Shown in pieces: positions 46,544 through 56,644 of a stretch of DNA of 64,000 nt. The stretch lies in assembly GCF_024748615.1 (NCBI RefSeq), contig NZ_CP087168.1, positions 496,001-560,000 of the forward strand, written 5' to 3'. Position numbers and translations under genes: made by a program. Numbering within the stretch: position 1 is the first letter of the stretch; each line of letters begins with the position of its first letter. This DNA is from Pseudomonas sp. B21-048. Lineage in GTDB: Bacteria; Pseudomonadota; Gammaproteobacteria; Pseudomonadales; Pseudomonadaceae. Under the pieces are notes generated by a model. That model did not search any database. It had not been told where the DNA came from and was given only the letters and a program-made list of their open reading frames with translations.

Positions 46544-46562
46544 TTGGTCATAGGGTGGGCTT

Positions 46563-46708
46563 TTGTGGCGAGGGAGCTTGCTCCCGCCGGTCGATCCGCG
46601 TCCGGGCGCAGCGGTCATAAAGTCAGCCGGCGCGGTCTATCTGAAGAATCGCTCTGTCAGCAAAGGGGCCGCTCCGCGGCCCAGCGGGAGCAAGCTCCCT
46701 CGCCACAG
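46563..46708. repeat. REP doublet (REPIN-like), copy 3
   Basis: TTGTGGCGAGGGAGCTTGC with its reverse complement, GCAAGCTCCCTCGCCACA, frame about 95 bases. The arms are almost identical to those of copy 1. It occupies most of the orn to TRIC gene gap. Confidence 0.87.
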
Positions 46709-46789
46709 GTTCTCTGTGCTTTCTCTTGCCCTCTTTTGGTGCTGTTCCTAAATGGCTAGACTGCGCGCCTTCTTGTAAGGACCGCCACC

Positions 46790-47401
46790 ATGTTGCTGAT
46801 GCTCTACCTGATAGCCATTACTGCCGAAGCCATGACTGGCGCCTTGTCTGCGGGCCGTCGCGGCATGGACTGGTTTGGCGTGGTGCTGATTGCATGCGTC
46901 ACAGCGCTGGGTGGCGGTTCGGTGCGTGACGTGTTGCTTGGCCACTACCCGCTGACCTGGGTCAAACACCCGGAATACCTGGTGCTGACCTCTGTCGCGG
47001 CGATGCTGACGATCTTCATCGCCCGCTGGATGCGCCATCTGCGTTCGCTGTTTCTGGTGCTCGACGCCGTGGGTTTGGTGGCGTTCACCCTGATCGGCTG
47101 CATGACTGCCCTGGAAATGGGCCATGGCATGCTGGTGGCGTCGGTCAGCGGTGTGATCACCGGGGTGTTCGGTGGCATCCTGCGGGACATCTTCTGCAAC
47201 GACATTCCGCTGATCTTCCGCCGCGAGCTCTATGCCAGTGTCTCGTTTGCGGCGGCGTGGTGTTATCTGCTCTGCCTCTACCTGCAATTACCCGGTGAAC
47301 AGGCGATCCTGATCACCCTGTTCGGCGGCTTCCTGCTGCGCTTGCTGGCGATCCGTTTCCACTGGGAAATGCCCAAGTTTGTTTATAACGACGAGGCTTG
47401 A
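46790..47401 (+). CDS. Trimeric intracellular cation (TRIC) channel family protein, YadS/YicG-like
   Basis: This 203-residue protein has seven membrane segments and two pseudo-repeats with the family motif G-G-G-x-x-R-D: ALGGGSVRDVLLG (about residue 44-56) and FGGILRDIFCND (about residue 125-136). Prokaryotic members form trimeric potassium-permeable channels. It may instead be an exporter of small organic molecules such as glycine; sequence cannot settle this. It lies between REP palindromes and the queG gene. Confidence 0.87.
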   Translation: MLLMLYLIAITAEAMTGALSAGRRGMDWFGVVLIACVTALGGGSVRDVLLGHYPLTWVKHPEYLVLTSVAAMLTIFIARWMRHLRSLFLVLDAVGLVAFTLIGCMTALEMGHGMLVASVSGVITGVFGGILRDIFCNDIPLIFRRELYASVSFAAAWCYLLCLYLQLPGEQAILITLFGGFLLRLLAIRFHWEMPKFVYNDEA

Positions 47402-47444
47402 CCCTCACGAAATACCCCTCATTTTCCAGGCTGTACTCATACCG

Positions 47445-47488
47445 GTAGGAGCTGCCGCAGGCTGCGAACAGCCTGCGGCAGCTCCTAC
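47445..47488. repeat. Perfect 20-base palindrome (GTAGGAGCTGCC type)
   Basis: GTAGGAGCTGCCGCAGGCTG and its exact complement are joined by a CGAA tetraloop. It lies between the TRIC gene and queG, and its right arm contains the queG stop codon (TAG on the minus strand). It could serve as a terminator for both. Confidence 0.85.
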
Positions 47489-48549
47489 GCCAGACCGTGT
47501 TGTTTCAAGGCCCATTCGACGTGTTCGCGTACCAGTTCCGACGGATAGTCCCGCCGTGCCTTCAGCGCCTCCAGCACCGGAATCGTTGAAGGCGCGTTGC
47601 CCAATCCCACTGCCAGATTGCGCAACCAACGCTCGTAACCCGCGCGTCTGAGTGGTGAGCCCTCGGTACTGCTGAGAAATTTTTCCTCGTCCCACATGAA
47701 CAGTTCGGCCAGTTCGGCGTTGTCCAGATTGTGCCTTGGTTTGAAATCGCTTTCGCCGGAAGGCCGGGCGAAGCGGTTCCATGGGCAGACGATTTGGCAG
47801 TCATCGCAACCGAACACCCGGTTACCGATCAATGGCCGCAAATCTTCGGGGATCGCACTTTTCAGTTCGATGGTCAGGTACGAAATGCAGCGCCGGGCGT
47901 CCAGTACATACGGACCAACGAAGGCGTTGGTTGGGCAGATATCCAGACAGGCGGTGCAGCGACCGCAGTGTTCGGTGACGTGGGGCGGGTCGACCGGCAG
48001 CGGCAGGTCGACGAACAGTTCGCTGAGGAAGAAGTAGCTGCCAGCCTTGCGATTCAAGACCAAGGTGTTTTTGCCGATCCAGCCAAGGCCAGCCTGTTCG
48101 GCGATGGCTTTTTCCAGCACCGGGGCGCTGTCGACAAAGGCGCGGTAGCCGAACGGACCGATCACCGCCTGAATTTTTTCCGCCAGTTGTTGCACGCGTT
48201 TACGGATCAGTTTGTGGTAATCGCGGCCCAAGGCATAACGCGAGACGTAGGCTTTTTCCGGTTCGGCCAGGCGTTTGGCCATTTCGGTGTCGCCCGGCAG
48301 GTAGTCCATGCGCAGGGAAACGACGCGAAGCGTGCCCGGCACCAGCTCTTCCGGGTGTGAACGTTTGCTGCCGTGGGCGCCCATATACTCCATTTCGCCG
48401 TGGTAGCCAGCTTCGAGCCAGCGCTCCAGGTGCTGCTCATGCTCGGCCAGGTCGAGGCCGCTGATGCCGACTTGCTGAAAGCCCAGCTCGCGGCCCCAGT
48501 CCTTGATCGATTGGGCGAGGGCGGGCATGTCTGTGGTAATAGCGGGCAT
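47485..48549 (-). CDS. queG: Epoxyqueuosine reductase QueG
   Basis: This 354-residue cobalamin-dependent enzyme converts epoxyqueuosine in tRNA to queuosine. Two 4Fe-4S clusters are bound by CGRCTACLDICP and by CDDCQIVCPWN. The N-terminal half has SLRMDYLPGDTE and YALGRDYHKLIRKR. The frame is open to 48621; ATG 48549 gives the family N-terminus, but the ATG at 48528 also fits. Its stop codon lies in the palindrome at 47445-47488. It is divergent from nnrD with a 63-base gap. Confidence 0.93.
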   Translation of the reverse strand: MPAITTDMPALAQSIKDWGRELGFQQVGISGLDLAEHEQHLERWLEAGYHGEMEYMGAHGSKRSHPEELVPGTLRVVSLRMDYLPGDTEMAKRLAEPEKAYVSRYALGRDYHKLIRKRVQQLAEKIQAVIGPFGYRAFVDSAPVLEKAIAEQAGLGWIGKNTLVLNRKAGSYFFLSELFVDLPLPVDPPHVTEHCGRCTACLDICPTNAFVGPYVLDARRCISYLTIELKSAIPEDLRPLIGNRVFGCDDCQIVCPWNRFARPSGESDFKPRHNLDNAELAELFMWDEEKFLSSTEGSPLRRAGYERWLRNLAVGLGNAPSTIPVLEALKARRDYPSELVREHVEWALKQHGLA

Positions 48550-48612
48550 GAGACGAGAGAAACCTGAGCTGAGGTGCGTATAATTCTGCCAGACATCGGA
48601 GCCTGAAGACGC

Positions 48613-50112
48613 ATGCCGCACACTAAAGATGAATTACCCGACGCGCTGTATAGCGCCGCGCAAGTCCGAGGGCTCGATGCGAGCCTGATTGCGGCCGGTA
48701 CACCGGGCTTCGAATTGATGCAGCGTGCGGCGCGGGCGACCTGGCGCGCGCTGGTCCGTCATTGGCCAGCGGCGCACGAATTGAGCGTGGTGGCCGGCCA
48801 CGGCAATAACGCGGGCGACGGTTACCTGGTGGCCGTGCTGGCCCGACGTGCCGGCTGGCACGTGCGGGTGCTGGCTGCCGGTGATCCCGGGCGTTTGCAG
48901 GGCGATGCCGCGTCGGCCCATGCCGAGGCGGTAGCCGAAGGCGTTGCCATTCAAGACTGGAACGCACATTCAGAATTACGCGGCATTGTGCTGGATGCCT
49001 TGCTCGGCACCGGCCTGACCGGTGAAGTGCGCGAGCCATGCGCCAGTGTCATCGCCGCGATCAACGCCAGTGGGCTACCGGTGGCGGTGGTGGATATCCC
49101 CTCGGGGCTGTGCGCCGATACGGGGCGCATACTCGGCATTGCGGTTCGAGCCGATCTGACGGTGACGTTCATCGGTTTGAAGCTCGGTCTGTTCACCGGT
49201 GACGCTGCGGATGTGGTCGGCGATTTGGTCTTCAATGATCTGCAAGCCGCCCCCGAGACGTTTATCGGGGCCACGGTCAGCGCGCGTCGCCTGACGGCCG
49301 ATAATGTGCCGCGTCTGACCGGTCGCGCTTCCACTTCCCACAAAGGCAACTTTGGCCACGTATTGCTGATCGGCGGCGATCGCGGTTTCGGCGGCGCCAT
49401 TTTGCTCAGTGCACAAAGCGCCCTGCGCGGCGGTGCCGGCATGGTGTCCGTGGCCACTCGCAACGAGCATGTTTCGGCTGCCTTGGCGCGATTGCCGGAA
49501 GCAATGGTGCTCGGCACTTCGTCGGCCAATCAATTAATGGGCTTGCTTGAGAAGGTCACGGTGCTGGTCGTCGGCCCAGGGCTGGGGCCGGGCGCCTGGG
49601 GACGCAGTCTGTTGTCGGCCGCGGCCAATGCGCCGCTGCCACAAGTCTGGGATGCCGATGCGTTGAACCTGTTAGCCGACGGTGGCGTGAGCCTGCCTGC
49701 AGGTTGTGTTATCACGCCGCACCCGGGCGAAGCCGCGCGATTGCTGAATATATCGACGGCCGATGTTCAGGCCGATCGTCCGGCCGCTGCCCATGCATTG
49801 AGCAAAAAATATACAGCGGTGGTGATTCTCAAGGGCGCCGGCAGTTTGATCGCCAGCCCCGACGGGCGTCTGGGGTTGTGTCATCAGGGCCATCCGGCCA
49901 TGGCATCTGCCGGTTTGGGCGATGTGCTGGCCGGTCTGGTCGGCGCCTTGCTCGCTCAAGGCATGGACGCGTACGACGCGGCATGCCTGGCGGTCTGGCT
50001 GCACGCCAATGCCGGTGCGCAACAAGGTAAATTCGGCCGCGGGCTGGCGGCCAGTGATCTGATTCCAGCCATTCGTCAGTTGTTGGAGGAGCAAGCACCG
50101 TGTCTGAAGTAA
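48613..50112 (+). CDS. nnrD: Bifunctional NAD(P)H-hydrate epimerase / ADP-dependent dehydratase
   Basis: This 499-residue protein repairs hydrated NAD(P)H. The N-terminal epimerase domain has AGHGNNAGDGYLVAVLA and GTGLTGEVREP; the C-terminal kinase-like dehydratase has LIGGDRGFGGAI, GPGLGPGAWG, TPHPGEAARLL and SAGLGDVLAGLVGALLAQG. It heads a tight operon with tsaE (13-base overlap) and may be led by the divergent promoter region shared with queG. Length and domain order are standard. An A6 run in the C-terminal domain is in frame. Confidence 0.95.
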   Translation: MPHTKDELPDALYSAAQVRGLDASLIAAGTPGFELMQRAARATWRALVRHWPAAHELSVVAGHGNNAGDGYLVAVLARRAGWHVRVLAAGDPGRLQGDAASAHAEAVAEGVAIQDWNAHSELRGIVLDALLGTGLTGEVREPCASVIAAINASGLPVAVVDIPSGLCADTGRILGIAVRADLTVTFIGLKLGLFTGDAADVVGDLVFNDLQAAPETFIGATVSARRLTADNVPRLTGRASTSHKGNFGHVLLIGGDRGFGGAILLSAQSALRGGAGMVSVATRNEHVSAALARLPEAMVLGTSSANQLMGLLEKVTVLVVGPGLGPGAWGRSLLSAAANAPLPQVWDADALNLLADGGVSLPAGCVITPHPGEAARLLNISTADVQADRPAAAHALSKKYTAVVILKGAGSLIASPDGRLGLCHQGHPAMASAGLGDVLAGLVGALLAQGMDAYDAACLAVWLHANAGAQQGKFGRGLAASDLIPAIRQLLEEQAPCLK

Positions 50113-50570
50113 CCCTGTACCTGGCTGATGAAGAGGCGATGACCGCGTTTGGTGCGCGCATCGCACAAACCACTGAAGGGCACGGTCTGATTTTTCTTGA
50201 GGGGGATCTGGGCGCGGGGAAAACCACGCTGTCCCGGGGCATCATCCGAGGCCTGGGGCATACCGGCGCGGTAAAAAGTCCGACCTTCACCCTGGTAGAG
50301 CCTTACGAGATCGGCGACATCCGTGCCTTCCATTTCGACCTCTATCGACTGGTCGATCCGGAAGAGCTGGAGTACCTCGGCATCCGCGACTATTTCGAAG
50401 ACGACGCATTGTGCCTGATCGAATGGCCCCGCAATGGTGCAGGCTTTTTGCCAAAGCCCGACCTGACCATTACCATTAGCCCGCAAGACAGCGGGCGTTC
50501 GCTGAAAATTTTGCCCCAGGGCTCGCGTGGCGAGTCGTGGTGTGCCTCTTTGGCATTGGAATCCAATTAA
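50100..50570 (+). CDS. tsaE: tRNA threonylcarbamoyladenosine biosynthesis protein TsaE
   Basis: This 156-residue P-loop ATPase supports t6A37 synthesis with TsaB and TsaD. The Walker A motif is EGDLGAGKTTLSRG (near residue 33), followed by SPTFTLVEPY and FDLYRL. The GTG start lies inside the end of nnrD. The amiB start is 15 bases after its stop. Confidence 0.95.
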   Translation: MSEVTLYLADEEAMTAFGARIAQTTEGHGLIFLEGDLGAGKTTLSRGIIRGLGHTGAVKSPTFTLVEPYEIGDIRAFHFDLYRLVDPEELEYLGIRDYFEDDALCLIEWPRNGAGFLPKPDLTITISPQDSGRSLKILPQGSRGESWCASLALESN

Positions 50571-50585
50571 ATGATGGGGTTAGGT

Positions 50586-52001
50586 ATGCGCTTTCGCGCG
50601 TTGGTTGCTGCCGTAGGATTGTTGTTTTTGGCGGTGACCGTCGACGCTGTGGCCGAGACGAAGGTCAACAGTGTTCGCCTGTGGCGGGCGCCGGATAACA
50701 CGCGACTGGTGTTTGACCTGACAGGGGCTGTCCAGCACAGCGTCTTTACCCTGACCGCCCCGGATCGGCTGGTGATCGACATTAATGGCGCGACCCTCGG
50801 TGCACCGCTGAACGTCAACACCTCGAACACCCCGATTACCGCCATGCGCTCGGCTCAGCGCACGCCGACCGACCTGCGGGTGGTTATCGACCTGAAAAAG
50901 GCCGTGACGCCGAAAAGCTTCTCCCTGGCCCCCAACGCCCAGTACGGCAACCGCCTGGTGGTCGATCTGTTCGATAACCCGGCTGACGCCGCGCCTCCTC
51001 CGGCGCCGACGCCTTCGGTCGCAACGGTTCCCGCGGTGCCAGTCACGCCTGTCGAACCGGCGATCAAGCTGCCACCCGCTCCGGCCGGCAAGCGCGACAT
51101 CATCGTGGTAATCGATGCCGGCCACGGTGGCGAAGACCCGGGCGCCTCGGGCTCTCGCGGGCAGCGTGAGAAAGACGTGGTGCTGGCCATCGCCCGTGAA
51201 CTACAGCGTCAGGTCAATGGTATGAAAGGCTTCCGCGCCGAACTGACGCGTACCGGCGACTACTTCATTCCATTGCGCGGCCGTACCGAAATCGCCCGCA
51301 AGAAGGGCGCCGATCTATTCGTTTCGATCCACGCTGACGCTGCACCTTCAGCCGCCGCGTTCGGGGCGTCGGTGTTCGCCCTGTCCGACCGCGGCGCTAC
51401 GTCGGAGACCGCCCGTTGGCTGGCCGACAGCGAAAACCGTTCCGACTTGATCGGCGGTGCCGGCAACGTCAGCCTCGATGACAAGGACCGCATGCTGGCC
51501 GGCGTGTTGCTCGATTTGTCGATGACCGCTTCCCTGACATCCAGTCTGAACGTTGGCCAGAAAGTCTTGAGCAACATCGGTCGCGTCACGCCGCTGCACA
51601 AACAGCGCGTGGAGCAAGCCGGGTTCATGGTGCTGAAGTCGCCGGATATCCCGTCGATCCTGGTGGAAACCGGTTTTATCTCCAACGCCAACGAGGCTTC
51701 CAAGCTTGCCGCAGCGAACCACCAGCAGGCACTGGCGCGTTCTATCAGCAGCGGCGTGCGGCAATTCTTCCAGCAGAATCCACCGCCGGGTACTTACATT
51801 GCCTGGTTGCGCGACTCCGGCAAGATAGCCCAAGGCCCGCGTGATCATCGTGTGAGCCCCGGCGAAACCCTGGCAATGATCGCTGTGCGCTATCAGGTGT
51901 CTCCGGCCACCTTGCGCGGCGCCAACAACCTGTCGAGCGATGAACTCAAGATCGGTCAGCACTTGACCATTCCAGGCACCGAACTGGCGGCCAAAGAATG
52001 A
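50586..52001 (+). CDS. amiB: N-acetylmuramoyl-L-alanine amidase AmiB-type
   Basis: This 471-residue periplasmic enzyme cleaves septal peptidoglycan cross-bridges for daughter-cell separation. It has a signal peptide (cleaved near residue 23, after AVA), an AMIN domain (about 26-130), a Pro-rich linker, an Amidase_3 zinc domain (about 170-395; [13 protein letters not shown] with zinc His and Glu) and a C-terminal LysM motif (about 425-465). I chose ATG 50586 because GGGG precedes it; an in-frame ATG 15 bases upstream abuts the tsaE stop. Its stop overlaps the mutL start. Confidence 0.93.
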   Translation: MRFRALVAAVGLLFLAVTVDAVAETKVNSVRLWRAPDNTRLVFDLTGAVQHSVFTLTAPDRLVIDINGATLGAPLNVNTSNTPITAMRSAQRTPTDLRVVIDLKKAVTPKSFSLAPNAQYGNRLVVDLFDNPADAAPPPAPTPSVATVPAVPVTPVEPAIKLPPAPAGKRDIIVVIDAGHGGEDPGASGSRGQREKDVVLAIARELQRQVNGMKGFRAELTRTGDYFIPLRGRTEIARKKGADLFVSIHADAAPSAAAFGASVFALSDRGATSETARWLADSENRSDLIGGAGNVSLDDKDRMLAGVLLDLSMTASLTSSLNVGQKVLSNIGRVTPLHKQRVEQAGFMVLKSPDIPSILVETGFISNANEASKLAAANHQQALARSISSGVRQFFQQNPPPGTYIAWLRDSGKIAQGPRDHRVSPGETLAMIAVRYQVSPATLRGANNLSSDELKIGQHLTIPGTELAAKE

Positions 52002-53908
52002 ATCAGAGCGTGATCAGCAGCGCTCGCATCGAGCTGCTCAGCCCACGACTGGCGAACCAGATTGCCGCCGGTGAAGTGGTTGAGCGCCCGGCCTCGGTCA
52101 TCAAGGAGTTGCTGGAGAACAGCCTCGACTCCGGTGCCAAACGCATTGATGTCGATGTGGAACAGGGCGGCGTCAAGCTGCTGCGGGTACGCGACGATGG
52201 CAGCGGCATTTCCGCCGATGACCTGCCTTTGGCCCTGGCCCGTCACGCCACCAGCAAGATTCGTAATCTGGAAGACCTTGAACAGGTGATGAGCCTGGGG
52301 TTTCGCGGTGAGGCACTGGCGTCCATCAGCTCCGTGGCGCGTCTGACCCTGACGTCCCGCACTCGCGATGCCGATCAGGCGTGGCAGGTGGAAACCGAAG
52401 GCCGGGACATGGCGCCGCGCGTGCAACCGGCGGCCCATCCGGTGGGGACTTCGGTGGAAGTGCGCGATTTGTTCTTCAACACCCCGGCGCGCCGTAAATT
52501 TCTCAAGACCGAAAAAACCGAGTTCGATCACCTGCAAGAAGTAATCAAGCGTCTGGCGCTGGCGCGGTTCGATGTGGCGTTCCATCTGCGCCACAACGGC
52601 AAAACCATCCTCAGCCTGCACGAAGCCCACGATGACGCGGCCCGCGCCCGGCGTGTGGCGGCGATCTGCGGGGCGGGTTTTCTGGAGCAGGCGTTGCCGA
52701 TCGAAATCGAGCGCAACGGCCTGCACTTGTGGGGCTGGGTCGGGTTGCCGACCTTCAACCGCAGCCAGGCAGACTTGCAATATTTCTTTGTGAATGGCCG
52801 TGCCGTGCGCGACAAACTGGTGGCCCACGCGGTGCGTCAGGCTTATCGCGACGTGCTGTTCAACGGTCGGCACCCGACGTTCGTGCTGTTTTTCGAAGTC
52901 GATCCGGCGGGCGTCGACGTCAACGTGCACCCGACCAAGCACGAAGTACGCTTCCGTGACGGGCGCATGGTTCACGATTTCCTCTATGGCACTTTGCACC
53001 GCGCCCTCGGCGATGTGCGGCCGGAAGATCATCTGGCCGCGCCTGTCGCGACGGCCATGGTCAGGCCCACCGGGCTCGACGCCGGTGAGTTCGGTCCGCA
53101 GGGCGAAATGCGTCTGGCGGCCAATGCGCTGCTGGAACAGCCTCAGGCACAACCGTCGTTCAACACGCCGGCGGGCTCCGGCGCTGGTGCCGGTTATCAG
53201 TATCAATACACGCCGCGGCCTCAGTCTGGCGTGCCCGTCGCTGAAGCTCAGGCGGCCTATCGCGAGTTCTTCGCGCCGTTGCCTGAGGCCAACGCGGTCT
53301 CGCTGCCGGCCGGGCAAGACGATATTCCGCCGCTGGGTTACGCGTTGGCGCAGCTCAAGGGCATCTATATTCTTTCGGAAAACGCCCAGGGCCTGGTGCT
53401 GGTAGACATGCATGCCGCCCATGAGCGGATCATGTACGAACGCCTGAAAATCGCCATGGCCAGTGAAGGCCTGAGCGGTCAACCGCTGTTGGTGCCAGAG
53501 TCCTTGGCGGTCAGTCAGCGCGAAGCCGATTGCGCTGAAGAGCATGTCGCCTGGTTCCAGCGATTGGGCTTTGAATTACAGCGCCTTGGCCCGGAATCTC
53601 TGGCGATCCGGCAAATCCCCGCGTTGCTGAAACAGGCTGAAGCCAATCGACTGGTCAGCGACGTTCTGGCGGATTTGATGGAATACGGCACCAGCGACCG
53701 GATTCAGGCACACCTGAACGAACTGCTCGGTACTATGGCCTGCCACGGCGCGATTCGCGCGAATCGGCGTCTGGCCCTGCCGGAAATGAACGGTCTGCTG
53801 CGGGACATGGAAAACACCGAACGCAGCGGTCAATGCAACCATGGCCGACCGACCTGGACCCAATTGGGCCTGGACGATCTGGACAAACTGTTTTTGCGCG
53901 GTCGTTGA
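51998..53908 (+). CDS. mutL: DNA mismatch repair protein MutL
   Basis: This 636-residue protein has an N-terminal GHKL ATPase ([36 protein letters not shown]) and a C-terminal dimerisation domain. The endonuclease motif D-M-H-A-x2-E-x4-E is present ([12 protein letters not shown]), as in other MutLs that nick DNA. The gene is intact. It lies inside the amiB-mutL-miaA-hfq set; start and stop overlap both neighbours (ATGA-type at 51998 and TGATG at 53908). Confidence 0.97.
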   Translation: MNQSVISSARIELLSPRLANQIAAGEVVERPASVIKELLENSLDSGAKRIDVDVEQGGVKLLRVRDDGSGISADDLPLALARHATSKIRNLEDLEQVMSLGFRGEALASISSVARLTLTSRTRDADQAWQVETEGRDMAPRVQPAAHPVGTSVEVRDLFFNTPARRKFLKTEKTEFDHLQEVIKRLALARFDVAFHLRHNGKTILSLHEAHDDAARARRVAAICGAGFLEQALPIEIERNGLHLWGWVGLPTFNRSQADLQYFFVNGRAVRDKLVAHAVRQAYRDVLFNGRHPTFVLFFEVDPAGVDVNVHPTKHEVRFRDGRMVHDFLYGTLHRALGDVRPEDHLAAPVATAMVRPTGLDAGEFGPQGEMRLAANALLEQPQAQPSFNTPAGSGAGAGYQYQYTPRPQSGVPVAEAQAAYREFFAPLPEANAVSLPAGQDDIPPLGYALAQLKGIYILSENAQGLVLVDMHAAHERIMYERLKIAMASEGLSGQPLLVPESLAVSQREADCAEEHVAWFQRLGFELQRLGPESLAIRQIPALLKQAEANRLVSDVLADLMEYGTSDRIQAHLNELLGTMACHGAIRANRRLALPEMNGLLRDMENTERSGQCNHGRPTWTQLGLDDLDKLFLRGR

Positions 53909-54879
53909 TGAGCCAGTTCCCTCCTGCGATTTTCCTGATGGGGCCGACGGCTGCCGGCAAGACCGACCTAGCCATCGAACTCACCAAGGTCCTGCCTTGC
54001 GAGCTGATCAGCGTCGATTCGGCGCTGGTTTACCGTGGCATGGACATTGGCACCGCCAAGCCCTCCAAAGAACTTTTGGCCGAATTCCCACACCGCCTGA
54101 TCGATATTCTCGACCCTGCCGAAAGTTATTCCGCCGCGGATTTTCGTCGCGATGCGCTTGAGGCCATGGCCGAGATCACCGCGCGGGGCAAAATTCCGCT
54201 ATTGGTAGGCGGCACAATGCTCTACTACAAGGCTTTGCTCGAAGGTCTGGCCGATATGCCAGCGGCCGACCCGGACGTTCGCGCGCAAATCGAAGAGGAA
54301 GCTGCGCGCCTTGGCTGGCAAGCCCTGCACGATCAATTGGCGGTCATCGATCCGCAGTCCGCGGCGCGTATTCATCCGAACGATCCACAACGCCTCAGTC
54401 GAGCGCTGGAAGTTTATCGCGTCAGTGGTCAGAGCATGACTGAGCTACGCTTGCGACAATCTGCGCAAAGTACTGAAGCAGCCGCTTCGGGACTGCAACA
54501 ATTGCCCTATACTGTCGCGAACTTGGCCATCGCCCCGGCAAATCGCCAGGTACTGCACGAGCGTATTAAACAAAGATTCACAAATATGTTGGAACAGGGA
54601 TTCATCGACGAGGTCGTAGCCCTGCGAGATAGAGGTGACCTGCATTCGGGTTTGCCGTCTATACGTGCTGTAGGCTATCGACAAGTCTGGGATTACCTGG
54701 ATGGCAAGCTGACGCAAGCCGAGATGCAGGAGCGTGGAATCATTGCCACGCGCCAATTGGCAAAGCGCCAGTTCACCTGGCTGCGCAGTTGGGCTGATTT
54801 ACATTGGTTGGACAGCCTCGATTGCGACAATCTGCCGCGCGCCTTGAAATACCTCGGGACCATCTCCATATTGAGCTGA
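53908..54879 (+). CDS. miaA: tRNA dimethylallyltransferase MiaA
   Basis: This 323-residue enzyme adds the isopentenyl group to A37 of tRNAs reading U-starting codons. The P-loop is [11 protein letters not shown] (about residue 11), with [16 protein letters not shown] and the tRNA-binding [11 protein letters not shown]. The frame opens 75 bases earlier inside mutL; ATG 53908 overlaps the mutL stop and is standard. It precedes hfq by 94 bases. Confidence 0.96.
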   Translation: MSQFPPAIFLMGPTAAGKTDLAIELTKVLPCELISVDSALVYRGMDIGTAKPSKELLAEFPHRLIDILDPAESYSAADFRRDALEAMAEITARGKIPLLVGGTMLYYKALLEGLADMPAADPDVRAQIEEEAARLGWQALHDQLAVIDPQSAARIHPNDPQRLSRALEVYRVSGQSMTELRLRQSAQSTEAAASGLQQLPYTVANLAIAPANRQVLHERIKQRFTNMLEQGFIDEVVALRDRGDLHSGLPSIRAVGYRQVWDYLDGKLTQAEMQERGIIATRQLAKRQFTWLRSWADLHWLDSLDCDNLPRALKYLGTISILS

Positions 54880-54901
54880 GTCCTTGCAATTGCCGTCTAT
54901 C

Positions 54902-54924
54902 CTTGGGGGTGTGACGGCCCCAAG
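54902..54924 (+). terminator. Possible attenuating hairpin upstream of hfq
   Basis: CTTGGGG pairs with CCCCAAG around nine bases, 50 bases before the hfq start. It lacks a U-run, so it may only modulate the read-through from miaA. Confidence 0.4.
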
Positions 54925-54973
54925 CCATCTGTTTACCTATTTTTTATATTGAATCCTTAAAGGAGTGCGGCAC

Positions 54974-55234
54974 ATGTCAAAAGGGCATTCGCTACAAGAC
55001 CCTTACTTGAATACTTTACGTAAAGAGAAAGTGGGGGTTTCCATCTACCTGGTCAACGGGATCAAACTGCAAGGCACGATCGAGTCTTTCGACCAGTTCG
55101 TTATCCTGCTGAAAAACACCGTTAGCCAAATGGTTTACAAACACGCTATCTCTACAGTGGTGCCGGTTCGTCCAATTCGTCTGCCTAGCGCAACCGAATC
55201 CGAAGCAGGTGACGCTGAGCCAGGTAACGCCTGA
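54974..55234 (+). CDS. hfq: RNA chaperone Hfq
   Basis: This 86-residue protein forms a hexameric ring that pairs small RNAs with mRNAs. Sm1 contains [20 protein letters not shown] and [18 protein letters not shown]; Sm2 is [10 protein letters not shown]. The first residues read [13 protein letters not shown] chose ATG 54974, preceded by AAAGGAG, over a GTG nine bases upstream. The C-terminal tail is short and acidic, typical of Pseudomonas Hfq. Twelve bases separate it from hflX. Confidence 0.98.
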   Translation: MSKGHSLQDPYLNTLRKEKVGVSIYLVNGIKLQGTIESFDQFVILLKNTVSQMVYKHAISTVVPVRPIRLPSATESEAGDAEPGNA

Positions 55235-55246
55235 TAGGAGTCTCCT

Positions 55247-56548
55247 TTGTTCTTTGAGCGCCACGGTGGTGGTGAACGGGCAATTCTCGTTCACTTGGAT
55301 GGTCAGGACCCTGAGGCGCGCGAAGATCCGCAGGAGTTTCAGGAGTTGGCAATTTCGGCTGGCGCCGAGACCGTCGCGTTTTTTAACGTGCCGCGTCATC
55401 GGCCAACCGCCAAAACCCTGATTAGCAGCGGCAAGGTCGAAGAGTTACGCGACCTGGTCAGCGCCGAACAGGTCGATCTGGTGATTTTCAATCACATCCT
55501 CACGCCCAGTCAGGAACGTAACCTCGAACGTATTTTCGAGTGCCGCGTGATTGACCGCACGGGTTTGATTCTCGATATCTTCGCCCAACGCGCCCGCACC
55601 CATGAAGGCAAGCTCCAGGTCGAACTGGCCCAGCTTGAACACATGAGTACGCGGCTGGTTCGTGGCTGGACTCACCTTGAGCGGCAGAAGGGCGGTATCG
55701 GTCTGCGCGGCCCGGGTGAAACCCAGCTGGAAACCGACCGGCGCCTGTTGCGGGTTCGCCTGCGGCAGATCAAGGGGCGCCTGGAAAAGGTTCGCAGCCA
55801 GCGCGAGCAATCTCGTCGCGGGCGCAAACGTGCTGACATTCCGACGGTTTCACTGGTGGGTTATACCAACGCCGGCAAATCGACGCTGTTCAACTCGGTC
55901 ACCGATTCCGACGTCTTCGCCGCCGACCAGCTATTCGCTACCCTCGACCCGACCCTGCGCCGACTCGAACTCGATGACCTCGGGCCGATCGTGCTGGCCG
56001 ACACCGTGGGCTTCATTCGCCACTTGCCGCACAAACTGGTCGAGGCATTTCGGGCTACGCTCGAAGAGTCGAGCAACTCCGACCTGCTGCTGCACGTGAT
56101 CGATGCGCATGAGCCTGAGCGGATGGCCCAGATTGAACAGGTCATGGTGGTGCTCGGGGAGATCGGGGCGCAGGACTTGCCGATCCTTGAGGTATACAAC
56201 AAACTCGATTTGCTCGAGGGTGTTGAGCCGCAGATCCAGCGCGATGCCGATGGCAAACCGCAGCGGGTCTGGTTGTCGGCCAAGGACGGTACCGGCCTGG
56301 ACCTGCTCAAGCAGGCTGTGGCTGAACTGTTAGGCAGTGATTTGTTTGTTGGCACCTTGCGCTTGCCGCAACGTTTTGCTCGACTGCGTGCGCAGTTTTT
56401 CGAACTCGGTGCGGTGCAAAAAGAAGAACATGACGAAGAAGGCATCAGCTTGCTGGCCGTTCGCTTGCCACGGATCGAGTTGAATCGACTCGTGAGTCGC
56501 GAAGGTCTGCAACCGATGGAATTCATCGAGCAACACACTTTGCAATAA
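55247..56548 (+). CDS. hflX: Ribosome-associated GTPase HflX
   Basis: This 433-residue GTPase rescues and splits stalled ribosomes. The N-terminal nucleotide-binding domain ends in the glycine-rich RGPGETQLETDRRLL, followed by the G1 motif GYTNAGKSTLFN, G3 DTVGFIRHLPHKLV and G4 NKLDLL. The start is a TTG with TAGGAG six bases before it. It is normal in length. Confidence 0.95.
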   Translation: MFFERHGGGERAILVHLDGQDPEAREDPQEFQELAISAGAETVAFFNVPRHRPTAKTLISSGKVEELRDLVSAEQVDLVIFNHILTPSQERNLERIFECRVIDRTGLILDIFAQRARTHEGKLQVELAQLEHMSTRLVRGWTHLERQKGGIGLRGPGETQLETDRRLLRVRLRQIKGRLEKVRSQREQSRRGRKRADIPTVSLVGYTNAGKSTLFNSVTDSDVFAADQLFATLDPTLRRLELDDLGPIVLADTVGFIRHLPHKLVEAFRATLEESSNSDLLLHVIDAHEPERMAQIEQVMVVLGEIGAQDLPILEVYNKLDLLEGVEPQIQRDADGKPQRVWLSAKDGTGLDLLKQAVAELLGSDLFVGTLRLPQRFARLRAQFFELGAVQKEEHDEEGISLLAVRLPRIELNRLVSREGLQPMEFIEQHTLQ

Positions 56549-56644
56549 AAGCCTGAGAAAGCGGTTGTGCCGTGGTGACAGGCATTCTGTAGCATTGGTC
56601 GGCGCGCCGTGGGTGCGTCTTTGCTTTATCAGATGGAGAGCGCT

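Noticed and set aside
51956..53545. 529-residue reverse-strand open frame opposite mutL
   Set aside because: Shadow of mutL; no motif.
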